From Microbispora rosea (GTDB taxonomy: Bacteria; Actinomycetota; Actinomycetes; Streptosporangiales; Streptosporangiaceae), in the NCBI RefSeq assembly GCF_900156315.1, contig NZ_FTNI01000010.1:62001-126000 (forward strand): a DNA stretch of 64,000 nt, written 5' to 3'. Shown piece by piece: positions 32,066 through 39,865 of this stretch. The notes beneath the pieces were generated by a model. It ran no database searches, was not told where the DNA came from, and worked only from the letters and a program-made list of their open reading frames with translations. The position numbers and the translations under genes are program-made. How positions within the stretch are numbered: the first letter of the stretch is position 1; every line of letters starts with the position of its first letter.

Positions 32066-32590
32066 CTAGCGGCTCGTGAAGCCGTGCCCGAGCGGCGGGC
32101 CCAGCCGCAGCTGAAGAGCCGGATAGCGGGGCGCGTCGAACCCGAGGGACTGATACAGCTCGATCCCGTACGACGTGGCGTTGAGGTCGATCGTCCGGAC
32201 CCCGGTCTCGGTGCGATACCAGGCGAGCAGCGCGTCGAGACAGGCGCGGGCGAGGCCGAGCCGGCGGCGGCGCCGGTCGGTGCAGATGTTGAAGACGTGG
32301 CCCTGCAGGCCGCTCGGGTTCGTCGGCCCCGGCGCGCGGGAGTCACAGGTGCCCGCCGCACAGCTCACCACGCCGAGCGCCGGGTCGTCCACCACGAACG
32401 CGGCGAAGTCCCTCGGATCGCTCAGCCGCCGGGTGAACCACGCCTCGGCCGTCGCCCGCCAGGGCGCGCTCTCGTCCCCGACGTCCGCCCCCATGTCCTC
32501 CAGCATCACGGCGCGCAGGCGGACGAGGGCCGCGGCGTCCGCCGCCCCCGCCCGGCGGACCACGGTCCCCGAGATCGTCATGGTCACCAT
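32066..32590 (-). CDS. GNAT family N-acetyltransferase
   Basis: A 174-residue single GNAT domain. VVRRAGAADAAALVRLRAVML is strand 1 and helix 1. GHVFNICTDRRRRRLGLARACLDALLAWY contains the acetyl-CoA loop RRRRLG, and GIELYQSLGFD is the typical closing element. The acceptor is unknown. ATG at 32590 is used, but an ATG three codons later is also possible; neither has a strong ribosome binding site. Convergent with the acyl-CoA dehydrogenase gene, 30 bp apart, and 35 bp downstream of a SnoaL-like gene in the same direction. Confidence 0.82.
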   Translation of the reverse strand: MVTMTISGTVVRRAGAADAAALVRLRAVMLEDMGADVGDESAPWRATAEAWFTRRLSDPRDFAAFVVDDPALGVVSCAAGTCDSRAPGPTNPSGLQGHVFNICTDRRRRRLGLARACLDALLAWYRTETGVRTIDLNATSYGIELYQSLGFDAPRYPALQLRLGPPLGHGFTSR

Positions 32591-32625
32591 TGTGGCCGTG
32601 CCCGCAGGCGGAAGCGTGATCCCGA

Positions 32626-33093
32626 TCAGGCCGTCGCGGCGGCGTTCTCCGTGGAGTCGTTCTCCGCGGCGGCCACGACGTCCTTCAGCCGGCCCATCGC
32701 GTGGTAGGTGCCGAACACGTCCATGTAGTCGCGCGCCTCCACGATCTCGCCGTTCCGCACGCGCAGGGTCAGCAGGCCCGTGGCCCGGAACGGCCGGCCG
32801 TCGGGCTCGATCGTGCCGGTGGCCTCCCACTCGCCGATGACGACCTCGGGGTCGGCCGCCTCGTGGACGACGACGTCGTGGAGCTCGGCGATCCGTACGG
32901 GGCTCGCGCCCCACGCCGCGCGGTAGAGGGCGCGGACCGCCTCCCGCCCCTCCAGGCGGGCGGGGAACAGCGGCGCCCGGAACGGGAACGTGTGGAGCGC
33001 GTCGGCGGCGTAGAGATCGGCGAGGTCGTCGGCCGCCCTGCCGACCATCGCCCGGTGGTAGCGGGCCAGGACCTCACGTGGGGTGAGTCGCAT
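32626..33093 (-). CDS. SnoaL-like/NTF2-fold protein
   Basis: A 155-residue NTF2-fold protein. Residues 5-40 form the long first helices (EVLARYHRAMVGRAADDLADLY), then DALHTFPF, LEGREAVRALY and a final RNGEIVEARDYMDVFGTY. This is the ketosteroid isomerase-like SnoaL type. No catalytic dyad can be assigned. The ATG at 33093 lies 102 bp from a divergent TetR gene, with two overlapping perfect inverted repeats in between, so the TetR protein probably represses it. The GNAT gene that follows may be in the same transcript. Confidence 0.82.
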   Translation of the reverse strand: MRLTPREVLARYHRAMVGRAADDLADLYAADALHTFPFRAPLFPARLEGREAVRALYRAAWGASPVRIAELHDVVVHEAADPEVVIGEWEATGTIEPDGRPFRATGLLTLRVRNGEIVEARDYMDVFGTYHAMGRLKDVVAAAENDSTENAAATA

Positions 33094-33122
33094 CGTTTCT
33101 CCGATCGTTCGAGAACGCTTCG

Positions 33123-33145
33123 CTCAACAGCTGTTGAGACTCAAC
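33123..33145. promoter_or_regulatory. Overlapping TetR operators
   Basis: CTCAACAGCTGTTGAG (33123-33138) is a perfect 16-bp palindrome, and GTTGAG-A-CTCAAC (33133-33145) is a second inverted repeat sharing the middle half-site. Three half-sites (CTCAAC/GTTGAG) in 23 bp fit two TetR dimers on one control region. Confidence 0.65.
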
Positions 33146-33194
33146 GACTGTAGAGTGAATGGGCCGATCGGGTCAACGCCGGTAGAGTCGACGC

Positions 33195-33749
33195 GTGGAG
33201 GGGACGCCGACGAGCCGGGCAGAGCGCCGGCGCCGCACGGAGGAGCGCATCCTGTCCGCCGCGCGCGCGATCTTCGCCGAGCGCGGCTTCCAGCGCACGA
33301 CGATCCGGGCCGTGGCGGCGGCGGCCGAGGTCGATCCGGCCCTGGTCATGCAGTACTTCGGGTCGAAGCAGGAGCTGTTCGAGCAGGCGGTGCGGATTCC
33401 GTCGATCCCGCCGCTGGACGGCGAGCTGGAGCCGGTCGAGGAACTGCTGGGCAGGATCGGCATGAAGATGGGGCCGCTGCCGCAGGCGACTGTGGCGATG
33501 ATGCGCTCGATGCTCACTCACCCCGACGCCGCCGAGGAGGTGCGCGGCAAGCTCGACGCCCAGGTGGCGCAACTGGCGGACGCGATCGGCTCCGGCGACG
33601 CCGAACTGCGGGCGGCCCTGATGGTCAGCACGATGCTGGGCGTGACGATCGCCCATCAGCTGCTCGGCCTCACGGCCTTGCGCGACGCGTCCCCCGAACG
33701 GATCGCCGAGGCGCTCCGCCCGTCCCTGCGCTCCCTCGCCGACGGCTGA
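33195..33749 (+). CDS. TetR family transcriptional regulator
   Basis: A 184-residue TetR protein with the HTH at about 18-62: ILSAARAIFAERGFQRTTIRAV and onward VDPALVMQYFGSK. The C-terminal part has the TetR_C pattern of AcrR-like actinobacterial regulators. The GTG at 33195 has no clear Shine-Dalgarno sequence; a TAGAGT box ends 6 nt upstream, so the mRNA may be leaderless. It probably represses the divergent SnoaL-like gene and itself. Confidence 0.86.
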   Translation: MEGTPTSRAERRRRTEERILSAARAIFAERGFQRTTIRAVAAAAEVDPALVMQYFGSKQELFEQAVRIPSIPPLDGELEPVEELLGRIGMKMGPLPQATVAMMRSMLTHPDAAEEVRGKLDAQVAQLADAIGSGDAELRAALMVSTMLGVTIAHQLLGLTALRDASPERIAEALRPSLRSLADG

Positions 33750-33839
33750 GGAGGCCGTACGGCGGGACCGCGGGCGGGGCTCCTGAGAATCCCGTGACCT
33801 GTGTGATTAGAGCGCTCGGCCGGGGGCAGTGCCGCTTCC

Positions 33840-34688
33840 ATGGTCATCTCGGCTTCCCCCGGCGCTCGGCGAAGTGAGCGGGGGCTCTGTCCGGCCTGCG
33901 TGCGTGAGCTGTTCGACCGGGCCGGCCGCAGGTATCTGTATCCGCTCGTCTGCTGCGACGACTGCCGCCCGCCCGCGGCTGACCAGCTCTCTGCCGACTC
34001 GCCCTCTGCCGTCCTGTGCGAGGACTGCGGACGGGAGAGCCGGGCGCCGGACGTCCGCAGGTCCGCGTCCGTCGCGACGGGCTGCGCGACCTGCGGCCCC
34101 GCCCTCAGGTGGGAGGCGGCCACGGGTGCGGACGCGCTGACCGCGGCCGTCGCGGCGATCGGGGCCGGGGGAGTGGCCCGCGTGCACGATCTGTTCGCCG
34201 ACCAGGTGGTCTGCGACGCCAGGTCCGAGCAGGCGCTGGCCCGCATGGACGGCGCGTCCGGGCCGGTGCGCGTGCTGGTGAGGAACGTCTCGATGGCGCG
34301 GGAGGTGGCGACCCTGTCCGGTCCGGACATCCGCGCGCTGGTCGAGCGGGCCGAGCCCGCCACGCTGGTGCGGCTGCGTGAGCCGGTGCTGCCCCGGGCC
34401 GTACGGCGCGCGACCCCCGACGCCGACCTGTTCCTGCCGCGCACTCCGTTGCAGTATCTGCTCACCGCGCGCATGGACGGCCCGCTTGCCGTGTGGGACC
34501 GGTCGGGCGACCAGGCGGACGAGTGGCCGTGCGACGGGACGCTGACCGTGGGCGGGCTCGCACGCGCCGGGCGCCGAAGCTGGACGACGGGGTTGCCGGC
34601 TCGCCTGGCGCTGGGCGGGGCCTCCTCCGCCTTCATCAGAAGGGAACCGGCCGCGAGCCCGGCGCCGTCGCCCCTTGGCGCTTCCTGA
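33840..34688 (+). CDS. HypF-like zinc-finger plus YrdC-domain protein (short form)
   Basis: A 282-residue protein that looks like the middle third of HypF. Two zinc fingers have the exact HypF spacing C-x2-C-x18-C-x2-C: Cys17/20/39/42 and Cys60/63/82/85, with HypF-like words (CPACVRELFD, CATCGPAL). Residues about 97-210 resemble the HypF YrdC domain (AIGAGGVARVHDLF, VCDARSEQALARM, LFLPRTPLQYLL). The N-terminal acylphosphatase and the C-terminal Kae1-like carbamoyltransferase domain are absent. No other hydrogenase maturation gene is in the window. It may make a carbamoyl- or threonylcarbamoyl-adenylate, or be a decayed, repurposed HypF. A strong terminator follows. Confidence 0.7.
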   Translation: MVISASPGARRSERGLCPACVRELFDRAGRRYLYPLVCCDDCRPPAADQLSADSPSAVLCEDCGRESRAPDVRRSASVATGCATCGPALRWEAATGADALTAAVAAIGAGGVARVHDLFADQVVCDARSEQALARMDGASGPVRVLVRNVSMAREVATLSGPDIRALVERAEPATLVRLREPVLPRAVRRATPDADLFLPRTPLQYLLTARMDGPLAVWDRSGDQADEWPCDGTLTVGGLARAGRRSWTTGLPARLALGGASSAFIRREPAASPAPSPLGAS

Positions 34689-34709
34689 CGCGTCACGCCC
34701 TCACGTGGA

Positions 34710-34738
34710 CAGGGGAGCGGGCTCTGCCCGCTCCCCTG
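34710..34738. terminator. Strong bidirectional terminator, 13-bp perfect stem
   Basis: CAGGGGAGCGGGC-TCT-GCCCGCTCCCCTG has a perfect 13-bp stem and a 3-nt loop. It sits between two convergent genes (ends at 34688 and 34754). Confidence 0.85.
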
Positions 34739-34753
34739 CGCGGTGTTATCCGG

Positions 34754-35104
34754 TCAGGCCTTGGCGCAGATCGCGTAGACGCTGATGCCCACGGTGTTGT
34801 AGGAGTTCTGCCGGCCGAGGGCGATCCATCCGGTGCCGTCCGGGGTGGGGAAGCTGCCCACGAGCACCGCGTCGTTGCCCTGCGCCTCGCCGCCGCCGCC
34901 CACGGCGCGCTTGCCCGCGGGGCAGTACACGGTGCGCCGGGTGAAGTTCGGCACGTTCGCGTTGGGCAGCGTCACGATCTGGTAGCCGTCGACGACGGCT
35001 GGGGACGTGGTCTGCGGGCCCGCGTCGGCCAGCGCGCCCGCGCCGGTGACCGTGAGCCCGGTGAGGACCAGCGCGCTCATCGTGATTGCCTGAACAAATC
35101 GCAC
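34754..35104 (-). CDS. Small secreted protein of unknown function
   Basis: A 116-residue exported protein. GTG at 35104 follows GGAGC and opens the signal peptide (VRFVQAITMSALVLTGLTVT...ALA). The mature part (about 85 residues) includes RRTVYCPAGKRAVGGGGEAQG and a final YAICAKA. Two Cys probably form one disulfide. The pattern CPAGKxAVGGG is common in secreted actinobacterial proteins of unknown role. Divergent from another small secreted protein gene across a 260-bp region. Confidence 0.75.
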   Translation of the reverse strand: MRFVQAITMSALVLTGLTVTGAGALADAGPQTTSPAVVDGYQIVTLPNANVPNFTRRTVYCPAGKRAVGGGGEAQGNDAVLVGSFPTPDGTGWIALGRQNSYNTVGISVYAICAKA

Positions 35105-35365
35105 GTAAAAGCTCCGTTGTATCGGAAATGACCGGATTTCGGATCGAAGAATCGGGTGTGAATGGCGCAACGCCGTCCCCGTCGGATCCGTCGCCACATC
35201 TACCCTTGATCGTCTTCGATCACACCTCGCAATGACGTATTTACTGCGCGTAGTGCATGTGTCGGCTCCGGCATGACACAAGGTCACGACGGTCCATGCG
35301 AGGCTCGGCGCGGCGCCGGGGGCGGACGTTCGGCCGTGGGTACGTTCCTGATCGGGAGGATCGCC

Positions 35366-35818
35366 ATGAGAAAGATCGTCGCTGTCGCCGTGTTCGCTGC
35401 GATGACCATGCTCGGCACGGTCGCCGCAGTCGCGTCGGTGGCCGCCGGGACCGGCGGCCACCCGAGCACCGGCCCGTGGGCCGGGAGTCCGCCGCAGGCG
35501 CTCGCCCTGCCCAAAGGGCCCGTGCTGCCCAAAGGAGGGGTGCAGCGGCAGGAGGTGAGCCAGAGGCAGTACGACATCCTCGTCGGCCAATGCCGCTACG
35601 CAAAGACGCCGGAGGCGCGGGACCGCTGCCGCACGCAGGTGCGCGAGCAATACAAGGTGGGCACGTTCAACCCGGCCCTCGACTGCCGCACGTACTCCGG
35701 GGTCAGTGTCTGCGGCATTCTCGAACTCAGCGCCGCGCAGCGCGCCTGCGTCCAGGAGTCGGTGGGCGGCGGGCTGACCCGCCGGCGGGCCGAGGTGGAG
35801 TGCTACGCCTTCCGCTGA
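35366..35818 (+). CDS. Small secreted cysteine-rich protein
   Basis: A 150-residue exported protein with the signal peptide MRKIVAVAVFAAMTMLGTVAA. A Pro/Gly-rich stretch is followed by a C-terminal helical domain with six Cys (in GQCRYA, DRCRTQ, LDCRTY, SVCGIL, RACVQE and VECYAF), enough for three disulfides. No family is recognised. ATG at 35366 follows GGGAGGA. It is divergent from the other small secreted gene; the two are both exported and may be expressed together. Confidence 0.75.
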   Translation: MRKIVAVAVFAAMTMLGTVAAVASVAAGTGGHPSTGPWAGSPPQALALPKGPVLPKGGVQRQEVSQRQYDILVGQCRYAKTPEARDRCRTQVREQYKVGTFNPALDCRTYSGVSVCGILELSAAQRACVQESVGGGLTRRRAEVECYAFR

Positions 35819-35898
35819 GGTCGCCCTTTCCGGCGAAATCTCCGGTCCAACCTAATAATTTGGCTAAACCGCAACTTTCCGTGATCTACCCTGCGGGG

Positions 35899-36303
35899 GT
35901 GGACGCCAACAGTCAGGGTGCCGCCGAACTCCTGGAAGCGCTGATGCGAACGGCGGCGCGGTTCAGCGAGATGGGGCGGTCCGTCTCCCGCGACTTCTTC
36001 CCCCACGTCCGCGCCGAGCCCGTCTCCGACCTGGCCGGGCCCGCCGTACGGCTCGGCGCCGCGCTGGCGCTCCCGGGGCACGACCTCGTGTTCGAGACCG
36101 CCGTCGCGGTCGGCGAGGAGACGTTCAGCGTGCGGGGCGGCCTCGTGCTGGACGGCGAGGAGGACATCCTGGTCCTGCCGTCCGTCGAGACCGCCGACGC
36201 GGTGGCGTGCGCGGCCCTGCTGGACCGGTACGCCGACGAGCTGATGACACCGGCCCGCTGGCACGTGCAGCGGCTGATCGAGGCCTGCGAGGAGGACTCC
36301 TGA
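35899..36303 (+). CDS. Conserved-looking hypothetical protein next to kinase/DUF742 genes
   Basis: A 134-residue soluble protein, predominantly helical at both ends (AAELLEALMRTAARFSEMG and DAVACAALLDRYADELMTP) with a central beta region (LVFETAVAVGEETFSVRGGLVLDG). I do not recognise it. GTG at 35899 is preferred over one six codons upstream, but the start is unsure: no ribosome binding site is clear and a leaderless start is possible. It ends 4 bp from the convergent DUF742 gene. Confidence 0.6.
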   Translation: MDANSQGAAELLEALMRTAARFSEMGRSVSRDFFPHVRAEPVSDLAGPAVRLGAALALPGHDLVFETAVAVGEETFSVRGGLVLDGEEDILVLPSVETADAVACAALLDRYADELMTPARWHVQRLIEACEEDS

Positions 36304-36307
36304 CGCC

Positions 36308-36661
36308 TCACAGCGCCTGGAGTCCCTGGATCACCTCGCGGAGGATGCGTTCCTCGGGCAGCTGGGCGACCGTGGCCTGCGGCCGCGCGTTGATCAGCCC
36401 CTGGTCGCGCAGGTCGCCCAGCAGGATGCGCACGACGTTCAGCGACATGCCGAGCTCCGAGGCCAGGTCGGCCACAGAGAGGGGGATCCGGCACAGCTGC
36501 AGGATCCGCCAGTGCTCGGGGGCCAGCCCGGAGACCCCGCTGTACGCGGCGGGAGCCGTCCTGATGATGGTCATCAGGTCGAAGTCGGGCCCGCTCGGGC
36601 GCGTACGGCCACGGGTGAGCGTGTAGGGGCGCAGCAGCGGCCCGTCCTCGTGTTCTGTCAC
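36308..36661 (-). CDS. DUF742 protein (conservon C component)
   Basis: A 117-residue DUF742 protein: GPLLRPYTLTRGRTRP at the start, then a winged-helix-like part (LSVADLASELGMSLNVVRILLGDLRDQGLI). In conservons of streptomycetes it acts with a sensor kinase (A), a roadblock protein (B) and a small GTPase (D). GTG at 36661 overlaps the kinase TGA (GTGA). Here neither a B gene before it nor a D gene after it is present. Confidence 0.9.
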   Translation of the reverse strand: MTEHEDGPLLRPYTLTRGRTRPSGPDFDLMTIIRTAPAAYSGVSGLAPEHWRILQLCRIPLSVADLASELGMSLNVVRILLGDLRDQGLINARPQATVAQLPEERILREVIQGLQAL

Positions 36662-38757
36662 GAGTCCTCCTGAGCGCGTTGCCAGCCGGCCTGGAAGGAG
36701 GAGAACAGGTCGCCCCGCTCCTCTCTGAGCTGCGGCGCCAGGCTGGCCTGCCGCACCCGGCGGGGGAGGGAGTCCTGGGCGCCGCCGCTGATCGGCGGCG
36801 TGAGGGCCAGGGCTGGGGGCGGGGTCTCCGGCTGGGCGAGGCGCTCGACCGCCGGTTCCCTCGTGTCGTTCTCCACCACGATCTCCTGCGGGAGCAGGAG
36901 CACGGCGCTCGTCCCGCCGTACGGCGAGGTGCGCAGGGAGACGCGGATGTTGTGCCGCCGGGCCAGCAGCCCGACGACGAACAGCCCGAGCCTGTCACTG
37001 TCGGCCAGGTCGAACTCCGGCGGGTCGGCGAGCCGCGCGTTGAGGTGCGCCAGCTCCTCCGGGGGGATGCCGAGCCCGCGGTCCTCGACCTCGATGGCGA
37101 AGCCCCGGGCGACCAGCTCGCCCCTGACCTGCACGCGGGTCTGCGGCGGGGAGAAGACCGTGGCGTTCTCGATCAGCTCGGCGAGCAGGTGGACGACGTC
37201 GGTGACGCTGCCGCCCGCGAGCGAGTAGCCGTGGGGCATGTTCACGTCCACCCGCAGGTAGTCCTCCACCTCCTCGGTGGCGGCGCGGGCCACGTCGTAC
37301 AGCCGGACCGGGTTGCGCCAGCCGCGGCCGGGGACGGCGCCGGACAGGATGATCAGACCCTCCGCGTGGCGGCGCATGCGGGTGGTGAGGTGGTCGACGC
37401 CGAACAGCCGTTCCAGCAGGTCGGGGTCGTTGATCTCCTTCTCCAGGCCGTCCAGCATGCCGAGCTGGCGCTGCAGGAGCGACTGGCTGCGGCGGGCCAG
37501 GTTCAGGAAGACCTTGTTGACGCCCTTGCGCAGCTCGGCCTGGCCGACGGCCGCCTCGATCGCGGTGAGCTGCACCGAGGTGAACGCGCGTCCGAGGTTC
37601 TCGATCTCGACGGTGCCGCTGGCCTGGGCCATCGGCGGCGTCTCGGCCGCCACGTCGACGTCCTCGCCGCGCCGCAGCCGCCGTACGAGGTCGGGCAGCC
37701 GCCGCCCGGCCAGGTCGGCCGCGGCCCGGTGCAGGATGCTCAGCTCGCCGGTCACCGTACGGGCGAACCGGAAGGAGATGAACGCGGTCGCGAGGACGGC
37801 CGCCAGGCCGAGCCCGCCGACGATGCCGATGTCCCAGAGCACGCTCTGCGCCAGCGGCACGGCGCGGGCGGCGGTCGCGTCGGCGGCCGCGTCGGTCGTC
37901 TCGGTGAGCTGGCGGGTCAGGGCCTGAGCCGTCGTCGGCCAGGCGAGCGCCTCCGGCGGGAGCGGCTGGCCCGGCCGCACCCTGGAGATCACGTCGTCCT
38001 CCAGGGAGACGAACGACGTGTAGACCGGCGTGGAGTTCAGCGCGCCGTACTGCTTGAGCAGGCCGGCGTCGAGCTGGCTCGTGCCGAGCTGGTAGAGCAG
38101 GCGGCGCTTGCCGACCATCCCCGAGAAGGCGTCCCGTTCGTCCTGCGTCATCCGCCCGGACGCCTGCGCGCCCAGCACGAGCGCGGACTGCTGGCTGACC
38201 AGCTCGCGGCTGCGGGTGATCAGGATGAGCGCCTTGGTCTGTTCGATGATGTCGATGTCCGGGGAGATCATCAGGCGGTCGTAGACCTGGTGGGCGGTCT
38301 CGACGACCGTGCTGTACTCCTCGATCGCGTCCAGGCGGGTGAGCCGGTGGTCGTCGATCTGGCCGCGCAGGATGTCGAGCCGGTCCATCTGCCGGATCAG
38401 GTCCTGGGCCCGGTCCCACATGGCGGGAGGCGTCTCGTCCCGGGCCTGCTCCGACAGGCGGGTCAGCAGGACCGCGGCGGCGTCGGTCTTGCGGCGCTGC
38501 ACCTGGAGATCGGTGCGCAGCGACGAGGTGCGCCAGGCGAGGTAGCTCACCGACACGAACCGTTCGGTCTGCAGCTCGTTGATGGCCGCACTGACGGGAT
38601 AGACGATGTTGTCGTAGACCTTCTGGATGCGCAGGAGCTGCTGCCCCTGCTCGATGGTCAGCTTGGCGGCGAACCCCCAGATCACCACCAGGGCGGTCAC
38701 AGGCACCAGCAGAATCGCGAAAATCTTGAAGCGGATGGACCGTTTCCGACCAGCCAT
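36658..38757 (-). CDS. Conservon-type sensor histidine kinase with nitrate-sensing-like domain
   Basis: A 699-residue sensor. TM1 (about 10-29), an extracellular NIT-type helical domain (about 45-300), TM2 (about 312-335), a HAMP linker, then a helical region with VFLNLARRSQSLLQRQLGML where ordinary kinases have the His box. A HATPase domain follows with the N box AELIENATVFSPP and DRGLGIPPEEL. As in other CvnA-like proteins the canonical phosphoacceptor His is not obvious, so signalling may go through ATP binding and partner proteins rather than a standard phosphorelay. Directly coupled to a DUF742 gene. ATG at 38757. Confidence 0.88.
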   Translation of the reverse strand: MAGRKRSIRFKIFAILLVPVTALVVIWGFAAKLTIEQGQQLLRIQKVYDNIVYPVSAAINELQTERFVSVSYLAWRTSSLRTDLQVQRRKTDAAAVLLTRLSEQARDETPPAMWDRAQDLIRQMDRLDILRGQIDDHRLTRLDAIEEYSTVVETAHQVYDRLMISPDIDIIEQTKALILITRSRELVSQQSALVLGAQASGRMTQDERDAFSGMVGKRRLLYQLGTSQLDAGLLKQYGALNSTPVYTSFVSLEDDVISRVRPGQPLPPEALAWPTTAQALTRQLTETTDAAADATAARAVPLAQSVLWDIGIVGGLGLAAVLATAFISFRFARTVTGELSILHRAAADLAGRRLPDLVRRLRRGEDVDVAAETPPMAQASGTVEIENLGRAFTSVQLTAIEAAVGQAELRKGVNKVFLNLARRSQSLLQRQLGMLDGLEKEINDPDLLERLFGVDHLTTRMRRHAEGLIILSGAVPGRGWRNPVRLYDVARAATEEVEDYLRVDVNMPHGYSLAGGSVTDVVHLLAELIENATVFSPPQTRVQVRGELVARGFAIEVEDRGLGIPPEELAHLNARLADPPEFDLADSDRLGLFVVGLLARRHNIRVSLRTSPYGGTSAVLLLPQEIVVENDTREPAVERLAQPETPPPALALTPPISGGAQDSLPRRVRQASLAPQLREERGDLFSSFQAGWQRAQEDS

Positions 38758-38914
38758 TAGACCTGCCCGTCGGTTACATACGTGTTAACAGTGGCGAAAC
38801 CATAGCAATCGGTTAGCTGGGCCACCAGGGATCGTTCCTAACGACTTGGGCCACAGCCCCATATCGGGACAGTCTCGACGTTCCGGGGGAAAGTACTTGC
38901 CTGGCGCTGTCTAG

Positions 38915-38925
38915 TTGTCAGACAA
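38915..38925. promoter_or_regulatory. FadR-type GntR operator candidate
   Basis: TTGTCAGACAA is a perfect inverted repeat with a one-base centre, and fits the TNGTNNNACNA consensus of FadR-subfamily GntR regulators. It ends 7 nt before the EamA ATG. The GntR gene is the next gene in the same operon. Confidence 0.6.
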
Positions 38926-38932
38926 TCTTGCC

Positions 38933-39856
38933 ATGAACTCCAGATCGGGCCCGCTCGCGGTGGTCGCGGCGGCCGTCCTGTGGGGGACCGCGGGCACCGT
39001 GGGCACCCTCGCCGCCGCCGGCTCCGTCTCGCTGGCCGCGGCCCGCCTCGTGCTCGGCGGGGCCCTGCTGGGCGCGTTGGCGCTGGTCAGGCGGCGCCGC
39101 GCCTCCGGTGGGAACGTTCCGATGCACCGGTCGCTGATCTTTGGGGCCGCCGCGGTCGCGGCCTACCAGTTGTGCTTCTTCGCCGCGGTCGGCAGGACGG
39201 GCGTGGCGATCGGCACGGTCGTGGCCATCGGCAGCGGCCCGGTCTTCACCGGACTCCTGTCCTGGATCGTCGGGCGCGAGCGGCCGAGCGGGCGCTGGGC
39301 GCTCGCCACGGCCGCCGCGGTCGCGGGATGCGCGGTGCTCGTCACCGGCGGGAGGGGAACGGGGGGCGTGGACGCCGGAGGCGTCGCGCTCGCCCTCCTC
39401 GGCGGGCTCCTCTACGCCTTCTACGCGGTGGTGGCGGCCCGGGCCATCGGCGGGGGCATGGAATCGGGGACCGTCATGGGCGTCATGTTCGGTGGCGCGG
39501 CCGTGCTCATGCTGCCGGTCCTCGCGCTGACCGGGCCGGGCTGGCTCGCGCGCCCGGGCGGCCTGCTCACCGCCCTCTACCTCGGCTGCGCCACGACGGG
39601 GCTGGCCTATCTCCTGTACGGCCGGGGCCTGCGCACGACGCCCGTCGCCACGGCGGCCACGCTCGCGCTGGCCGAGCCGGCCGTCGCGGCCCTGCTGGGC
39701 GTCGTGGCGCTGCGCGAGCACCTGTCCCTCGTCTCGTGGGCCGGTCTGGTGCTGCTCGCCCTCGGGCTGGTCGTGGTGGCGCTGCCCGCCGGGACGCGCC
39801 CGCCGGGCACCCCCGCACCCGAGACGCCGAAGGCGCCGGCCCGCGGCCGCCACTAG
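38933..39856 (+). CDS. EamA family (DMT) transporter
   Basis: A 307-residue membrane protein with ten predicted helices in two EamA repeats: AVVAAAVLWGTAGTVGTLAA opens the first, VALALLGGLLYAFYAVVAARA the second, and LSLVSWAGLVLLALGLVVVAL is the last helix. DMT proteins export amino acids, purines or other metabolites. ATG at 38933; a TTG at 38915 lies inside the operator and is less likely. It overlaps a promoter controlled by a FadR-like site and is followed after 9 bp by a GntR gene, its likely regulator. Confidence 0.88.
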   Translation: MNSRSGPLAVVAAAVLWGTAGTVGTLAAAGSVSLAAARLVLGGALLGALALVRRRRASGGNVPMHRSLIFGAAAVAAYQLCFFAAVGRTGVAIGTVVAIGSGPVFTGLLSWIVGRERPSGRWALATAAAVAGCAVLVTGGRGTGGVDAGGVALALLGGLLYAFYAVVAARAIGGGMESGTVMGVMFGGAAVLMLPVLALTGPGWLARPGGLLTALYLGCATTGLAYLLYGRGLRTTPVATAATLALAEPAVAALLGVVALREHLSLVSWAGLVLLALGLVVVALPAGTRPPGTPAPETPKAPARGRH

Positions 39857-39865
39857 GCTCGGCAC

